This document shows, piece after piece, positions 60,288 to 64,000 of a stretch of 64,000 bases of DNA. Under the pieces are notes generated by a model. It ran no database searches. It saw nothing but the letters and a program-made list of their open reading frames with translations, and was not told the origin of the DNA. The stretch is from CAZBXE01 sp964496125 (GTDB lineage: Bacteria > Chlamydiota > Chlamydiia > Chlamydiales > CAZBXE01). The stretch spans positions 1 to 64,000 of the forward strand of contig CAZBXE010000007.1 of the NCBI GenBank assembly GCA_964496125.1, given 5' to 3'. Both the position numbers and the translations under genes were made by a program. Every line of letters begins with the position of its first letter. The first letter of the stretch is position 1.

Positions 60288-60833
60288 ATGCAGACACTTT
60301 TTTCTTGTAATCCCTTTAGATTAACTTCTGCTGCACCAACAGAGGGCAAAAGGTGTGCAACTGGTCACTGTGCGCACAAGAAAACAGAGATGAATTATTT
60401 GAAAGTGCTGATGACGGTTTCCCGTGTTGCTCTTGCGGTCATTGCGTTTTCTGCAGACAGTTTTATGTTTATGGTTACCCTCATTCCAGGTATAATCGTG
60501 GGGGCTGGCTATACTCTTCACTCCCTGTATCATCATAAACCGATTCCTTCAGATGTGGACGTTGTGTCTACTTGTTCCACCACATTCGCAGAGACGTTTG
60601 CCGGTATTGAACCGCATCCTTTGGTGGCTCTGGCCGGCAGTGTGTTTTTTGTTTGGGAACATATTCACCATGGCTGTCCTGAGAACATTGCAATGGCAGG
60701 TGGTTATTTTGGATTTTGGGTAGGACGCCATGCAATGGCTCAGGTCTGCCCCACATCCCTTTTTGAAAATACAGCTCCAAAACCACCATCTAAGCCTGCT
60801 TCTGGAGTCTTTAGCTGGTTTGCTACGGCTTGA
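60288..60833 (+). CDS. hypothetical membrane protein
   Basis: 181 residues. A 35-residue cysteine- and basic-rich head (CNPFRL, CATGHCAHKK) precedes two hydrophobic segments (LMTVSRVALAVIAFSADSFMFMVTLIPGIIVGAGY, split by Asp) and a third (LVALAGSVFFVWEHIHHG). His-rich turns lie near the middle (YHHKP, HIHHG). The arrangement could be an inclusion-membrane or inner-membrane protein. The 3' end overlaps rsmB by 94 bases on the opposite strand, a long overlap. No family is recognised. Confidence 0.6.
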   Translation: MQTLFSCNPFRLTSAAPTEGKRCATGHCAHKKTEMNYLKVLMTVSRVALAVIAFSADSFMFMVTLIPGIIVGAGYTLHSLYHHKPIPSDVDVVSTCSTTFAETFAGIEPHPLVALAGSVFFVWEHIHHGCPENIAMAGGYFGFWVGRHAMAQVCPTSLFENTAPKPPSKPASGVFSWFATA

Positions 60834-61942
60834 AGTGAGCAGTTTTTTGCTACTTCTTCGTTTTCCTGAGCCAAGATGCTGCACGTCATGTAAATGAGAG
60901 TGCCGCTTCTTGCCACAAGAGATGAGGCTCTTTCCAAGATTGCAAGTTGCGTTTTCTGCAATTTTTCGATATTTTCTTTAGAGATTCTCCATCTTGCTTC
61001 TGGTCTTTTGCCGAGGACTCCACTGTTGCTGCAAGGTGCGTCCACAAGCACGAGGTCAAACTGACCGTCTGCTTGAAATTCTTCTGCTGGCCCGCAAGAA
61101 AAAAAGGCGTCGATCCCATATTTTTCTAAGTTGTTTGCAAGGGTGTTAAGTTTTTCTTCAGAGCGGTCATTTACAGTGAGGTGGGCTTCTCGGAAAAGTT
61201 CTTTGAGCAGGATTGATTTGCCCCCAGGAGAGGCGCAAAGGTCAAGTATGTTTTTCGGTGGTGGAATATTTTTTACAAGCTCTACAAGAAGATTTGCTTG
61301 CGTTGGGTTTTGGATGTAATGCTGCTTTGATGAGATGAAGGGGTCGATATCATCCACTTGCTGAAATTCTAGAGGATTCTTGTTTCTCGTGCGAACCCAT
61401 TGCTTGGGTGCCGTATTGCCAAGTTCTAAGATTTTCTTTGTTTTTTCTCGTCCATACTGCGCACTGAGGCATTCTACAAGAAATGTGGGATAGGAGTAGG
61501 TAAGGGAGAGATTTTGTTTCGGGAGGGCGGGCATTTGTAGCGCGGCTTTTCTAAGGAGAGCGTTTAAAAAGCTCGCAAAGGTGATGTGTGTATATCTTTT
61601 TGCAAGAGATACCATCTCATGGACAGTGGCGTAGCTGGGGACGCGGTCTAGATAGTAGAGTTGATAAAGACTCATGCGAAGTAGAACTTTTTCCTTTCCC
61701 TTTAATTTAAGAGATCTTTTTGAGGCGAGCTTTTCACCGATCCAATCCAGCGTAAGAGCCATTCTAGCGGTTCCGTAGGCAATCTCTTGAGCGAGGCGAA
61801 AATCTTGGGGTGAGGGGTGAAACTGTTTTTGCCACTCTTGGAGTGAATTAAGAAGCATCTCTTCCTCTTTTAGGAAGCGGCAAAGCGCGAAAAAGGCCGA
61901 TTCCCTCGGCGTGGCTAATTGACTCAAATTTCTTTCTTGCAT
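60740..61942 (-). CDS. rsmB: 16S rRNA cytosine-C5-methyltransferase, RsmB/Sun family
   Basis: 400 residues. An N-terminal NusB-like domain (residues about 10-140, SAFFALCRFLKEEEMLLNSL) is followed by the methyltransferase domain with LDLCASPGGKSILLKEL, VLVDAPCSNSGVLGKRPEARW (PC catalytic Cys) and YMTCSILAQENEEV (TC nucleophile). The C-terminal end is a little short. It should modify C967. It diverges from the zinc-ribbon gene across 11 bases. Confidence 0.92.
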   Translation of the reverse strand: MQERNLSQLATPRESAFFALCRFLKEEEMLLNSLQEWQKQFHPSPQDFRLAQEIAYGTARMALTLDWIGEKLASKRSLKLKGKEKVLLRMSLYQLYYLDRVPSYATVHEMVSLAKRYTHITFASFLNALLRKAALQMPALPKQNLSLTYSYPTFLVECLSAQYGREKTKKILELGNTAPKQWVRTRNKNPLEFQQVDDIDPFISSKQHYIQNPTQANLLVELVKNIPPPKNILDLCASPGGKSILLKELFREAHLTVNDRSEEKLNTLANNLEKYGIDAFFSCGPAEEFQADGQFDLVLVDAPCSNSGVLGKRPEARWRISKENIEKLQKTQLAILERASSLVARSGTLIYMTCSILAQENEEVAKNCSLQAVANQLKTPEAGLDGGFGAVFSKRDVGQT

Positions 61943-61953
61943 AAACTCACTCT

Positions 61954-62226
61954 ATGAATTGTTGGAAGTGTGGAAAAGAAGTAGAGACGAGAAAAAACCT
62001 CTCCTTTAGGGCAATGTGTTCGCATTGTCATTCCTATCTCCATGTTTGCAAAAATTGCATTTATTATAGTCCTGGCCTGCCAAATGACTGCAAAGTTCCA
62101 GAGACAGAACCGGTTGCAGACCGGGCAATGGCAAACTTCTGTGAAGAGTTTTCACAAGCAGGCAAACCGCCCCCTGGCTCCGATCCGAAACTTCGCGACC
62201 GTTTCAATTCCCTTTTTAAGGATTAG
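61954..62226 (+). CDS. small cysteine-rich zinc-ribbon-like protein
   Basis: 90 residues. Three CxxC pairs, CWKC at 3-6, CSHC at 22-25 and CKNC at 32-35, plus lone cysteines near 46 and 63, predict one or two bound zinc ions. The C-terminal half is a charged helical tail (DPKLRDRFNSLFKD). No signal peptide. A nucleic-acid or protein-binding role is possible. The stop overlaps the convergent reductase gene by four bases. Confidence 0.72.
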   Translation: MNCWKCGKEVETRKNLSFRAMCSHCHSYLHVCKNCIYYSPGLPNDCKVPETEPVADRAMANFCEEFSQAGKPPPGSDPKLRDRFNSLFKD

Positions 62227-63332
62227 TAAACATCCCTTACGTACCTTTTTTCTTTTCGCATTTGTCGAAGATACGCAAAGGCTCCCTTTTCATCCAGACT
62301 TCCTTCGCTTTGCAGAATGGAAAGAAGAGTTGTTTCTACATCTTTTGCCATCCGTTTTGCATCGCCGCATACGTAGAGATGCGCGCCTGAAAAAAGCCAG
62401 GAGATCAGCTCTTTTCCTTTTTCTTGCATCCGGTGCTGCACATAGATTTTCGTTTTTTGGTCCCTAGAGAAAGCGGTGTCAAGATGCAGGCGTCCTTCTT
62501 TTTCTAGGGTTTTCCAAAACTCTTCGTAGTAAAAATGGGAATCGCGGTGCCTCTCTCCAAAAAAGAGCCAGTTTTTGCCGGATGCCCCGGTGGCAACTCT
62601 CTCTTGCATGAATCCTCGGAAAGGAGCGATTCCAGTCCCTGGTCCGACCATGATGATTGAGGTTTGCAGGTTCTCTGGAGGAGAGAATCCTTTGGAAGGC
62701 TGCACGTAAAACGGAACCTCTGTCCGGCTTGTCTCCGCTAGGTTGCACAGATAATGAGAGCAGATCCCAAAGCGTTTTTTTTGGTTAGATGTGAATTCAA
62801 TCATTTCGACAGTCAGGTGGATTTCTTTAGGGTGGCTTTTGGGCGAGGAGGCGATCGAATAAAATCTAGGAAGTAGAGGAGGGAGCAGGGAAATCAATTC
62901 GTCTTCAGAAAAGCGCACATTGGGGTGTTCTTCCAGAAGGTCCCATACCCATCGCTCTTCACAAAAATCTTTTAGTGCATCGCGCTCTTCTGGAGCAAGA
63001 AGAGTTTCTAGTTTTTTCTTTAATTCAGGGTTTCTTTCCTTGGTTTCGATTGCCTCTAGTAGTTTTCGGTTCGGATCAGAAATGCTTTTTTCGGTAAGAA
63101 GCGCTTTTTTCAGTCTGTGGCTCTCCTTTAGCTCCAGGCAGGTCAGGATTCGTTCGACCAAGAGAGGGTCGTTCGTGGGGTAAATGGCGATACTGTCGCC
63201 TACCTGGAAGGAAATGGGCTCAGCCAGGGATAAAACAATATGCTGCGTGATCTTTTCAGAGCCGGGGGAAGACAAGTGACTACGCTCTACGATTTTGGCA
63301 CTATAGATCTCTGACTTGGCTTTTTTTTCCAT
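62223..63332 (-). CDS. cysJ: CysJ/CPR-like flavoprotein reductase without flavodoxin domain
   Basis: 369 residues from ATG 63332; the TTG at 63350 is less likely. The order is FAD-binding (VGDSIAIYPTND near 50), a connecting helical domain, RFYSIASSP (FAD), GICSHYLCN, and the NADPH half with MVGPGTGIAPFRGFMQER, FFGERHRD and YVCGDAKRMAKDV. So the FNR module is complete, but the N-terminal FMN flavodoxin domain of sulfite reductase CysJ and P450 reductases is missing. Similar shortened CysJ is known in Chlamydia. No CysI is adjacent, so the electron acceptor is unknown. Confidence 0.86.
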   Translation of the reverse strand: MEKKAKSEIYSAKIVERSHLSSPGSEKITQHIVLSLAEPISFQVGDSIAIYPTNDPLLVERILTCLELKESHRLKKALLTEKSISDPNRKLLEAIETKERNPELKKKLETLLAPEERDALKDFCEERWVWDLLEEHPNVRFSEDELISLLPPLLPRFYSIASSPKSHPKEIHLTVEMIEFTSNQKKRFGICSHYLCNLAETSRTEVPFYVQPSKGFSPPENLQTSIIMVGPGTGIAPFRGFMQERVATGASGKNWLFFGERHRDSHFYYEEFWKTLEKEGRLHLDTAFSRDQKTKIYVQHRMQEKGKELISWLFSGAHLYVCGDAKRMAKDVETTLLSILQSEGSLDEKGAFAYLRQMRKEKRYVRDVY

Positions 63333-63541
63333 TTTCAAACTTGTTGACAATCAATAGGGGGATGATGAATAAGTATATTGAAAGGAAGTTTTGAAAAAAA
63401 GTAAAACCTTCAACTTGGAGTAGAAGACAGAGGAATTTATCTTTAGGAGCCTGCCCATAGTCGTAAGACAAATGGATTTCAGTTTTATTTTGAAAAAGTT
63501 CACCTACTTTCAAAGCTTTCTTATATTGAATAGGAGTGAAC

Positions 63542-64000
63542 ATGTCATTCAACACACCCGAGAATTCTCTAGAACCAAAGCATCCACTCTGGGTATATCC
63601 AAATCCATCCCCTGTTTTACAAGATGCTATTGTTAAGGAGTTTAAGCTCCCACTTCCTTTGGCAGAGGTGCTCGCGGGGCGTGGCTTTACTTCGATAGAG
63701 GAAATCCGGCAATATCTTTATGGCAAGCTTGCTGACCTCTACGATCCATTCAGCCTGGCGGAGATGGGAAAAGCAACGGAAAGGATTATGGCCGCCCTTG
63801 ATAAAAATGAAGGGATTTTAATCTACGGGGATAATGACGTTGATGGGATGACAGGCTCTGCTTTACTTACAGAGTTTTTCCGTAAAATCGGAGCGAGAGT
63901 CTTTTTTTATATTTCACGGCCGACAACCATGCGTTCTTCTCTCATTGTGGAAGCGCTTGAATATGCCTTAAAAAATCGGTGTACTCTTCTGATTACAGTC
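63542..64000 (+). CDS. recJ: single-strand DNA exonuclease RecJ, N-terminal part
   Basis: 153 residues visible from ATG 63542 (AGGAGTG upstream); the gene runs off the window. PLAEVLAGRGFTSIEEIRQYL is the N-terminal domain, and ILIYGDNDVDGMTGSALLTEF is DHH motif I, which normally reads GDYDADG: the Tyr is Asn here and the second Ala is Val. The metal Asp residues are intact, so activity is likely. RecJ degrades 5' single-stranded ends in recombination and repair. It diverges from the CysJ-like gene over 209 bases in which I saw no other gene. Confidence 0.85.
   Translation, partial: MSFNTPENSLEPKHPLWVYPNPSPVLQDAIVKEFKLPLPLAEVLAGRGFTSIEEIRQYLYGKLADLYDPFSLAEMGKATERIMAALDKNEGILIYGDNDVDGMTGSALLTEFFRKIGARVFFYISRPTTMRSSLIVEALEYALKNRCTLLITV

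Overview
This window comes from a chromosome of the bacterial order Chlamydiales, most probably an environmental, amoeba-associated lineage (Waddlia/Parachlamydia-like) rather than Chlamydia itself. Three things point there: two tandem Tlc-type ATP/ADP translocases, a MurA whose active-site Cys is replaced by Asp, and chlamydial neighbourhoods (dnaB near mnmG; dnaQ, tsaE and a CT538-type protein together; argS near murA; ispF near a flavodoxin-less CysJ). A complete UMP operon, acetyl-CoA synthetase and many glycine- or repeat-rich secreted proteins argue against a reduced vertebrate pathogen. The lineage call is inference from gene content. One 10-N scaffold gap lies at 15136-15145.

Layout. 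1-7.2 kb: the start of a TPR protein (minus) diverges from a tightly overlapping pyrB-pyrI-pyrC-pyrD-pyrE-pyrF-phosphoesterase operon, the whole pathway from carbamoyl phosphate to UMP. 7.2-15.3 kb: HI0933-type flavoprotein, rlmD, the BatA/BatB von Willebrand pair, a copper ATPase, parB and a gap-split membrane protein. 15.4-24.3 kb: mnmG, a 29-residue AURKAIP1/COX24 (mS38-like) protein, dnaB, tRNA-Ser(GCT), a zinc ABC transporter, a two-helix membrane protein and tRNA-Ser(GGA).

24.3-28.8 kb is an accessory segment beside tRNA-Ser(GGA): a SRPBCC protein, MarR regulator and EVE-domain protein in one overlapping unit, a broken phosphotransferase, an ATPase_2/DUF234 protein, a Nudix hydrolase, and nested palindromic repeats built around the 12-mer TATACACAAATA. 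28.8-40.8 kb: tandem outer-membrane barrels, a glycosyltransferase, a DipZ-type CcdA-thioredoxin fusion, a truncated uridine kinase, acs, hsp20, gltX, a DedA protein, a CDP-alcohol phosphatidyltransferase and a decayed Nudix gene.

40.9-64 kb: two nucleotide translocases, pgk, pdxH, dnaQ-like exonuclease, engB, tsaE, a conserved chlamydial protein, leucine dehydrogenase, argS, a KamA/EpmB radical-SAM enzyme, murA, a 953-residue TPR exported protein, rsmD, ispF, an acetyltransferase, two low-complexity secreted proteins, a YfiH protein, rsmB, a zinc-ribbon protein, the CysJ-like reductase and the start of recJ.

How it fits together: the host-dependent side (nucleotide import, surface barrels, secreted low-complexity proteins) coexists with real biosynthetic autonomy for pyrimidines, while uridine kinase is decaying. 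The most unusual items are the OPRT/OMP-decarboxylase pair that reads like a split eukaryotic UMP synthase, and the recurring TATACACAAATA repeat family, which sits next to two Nudix genes (one intact, one dead).
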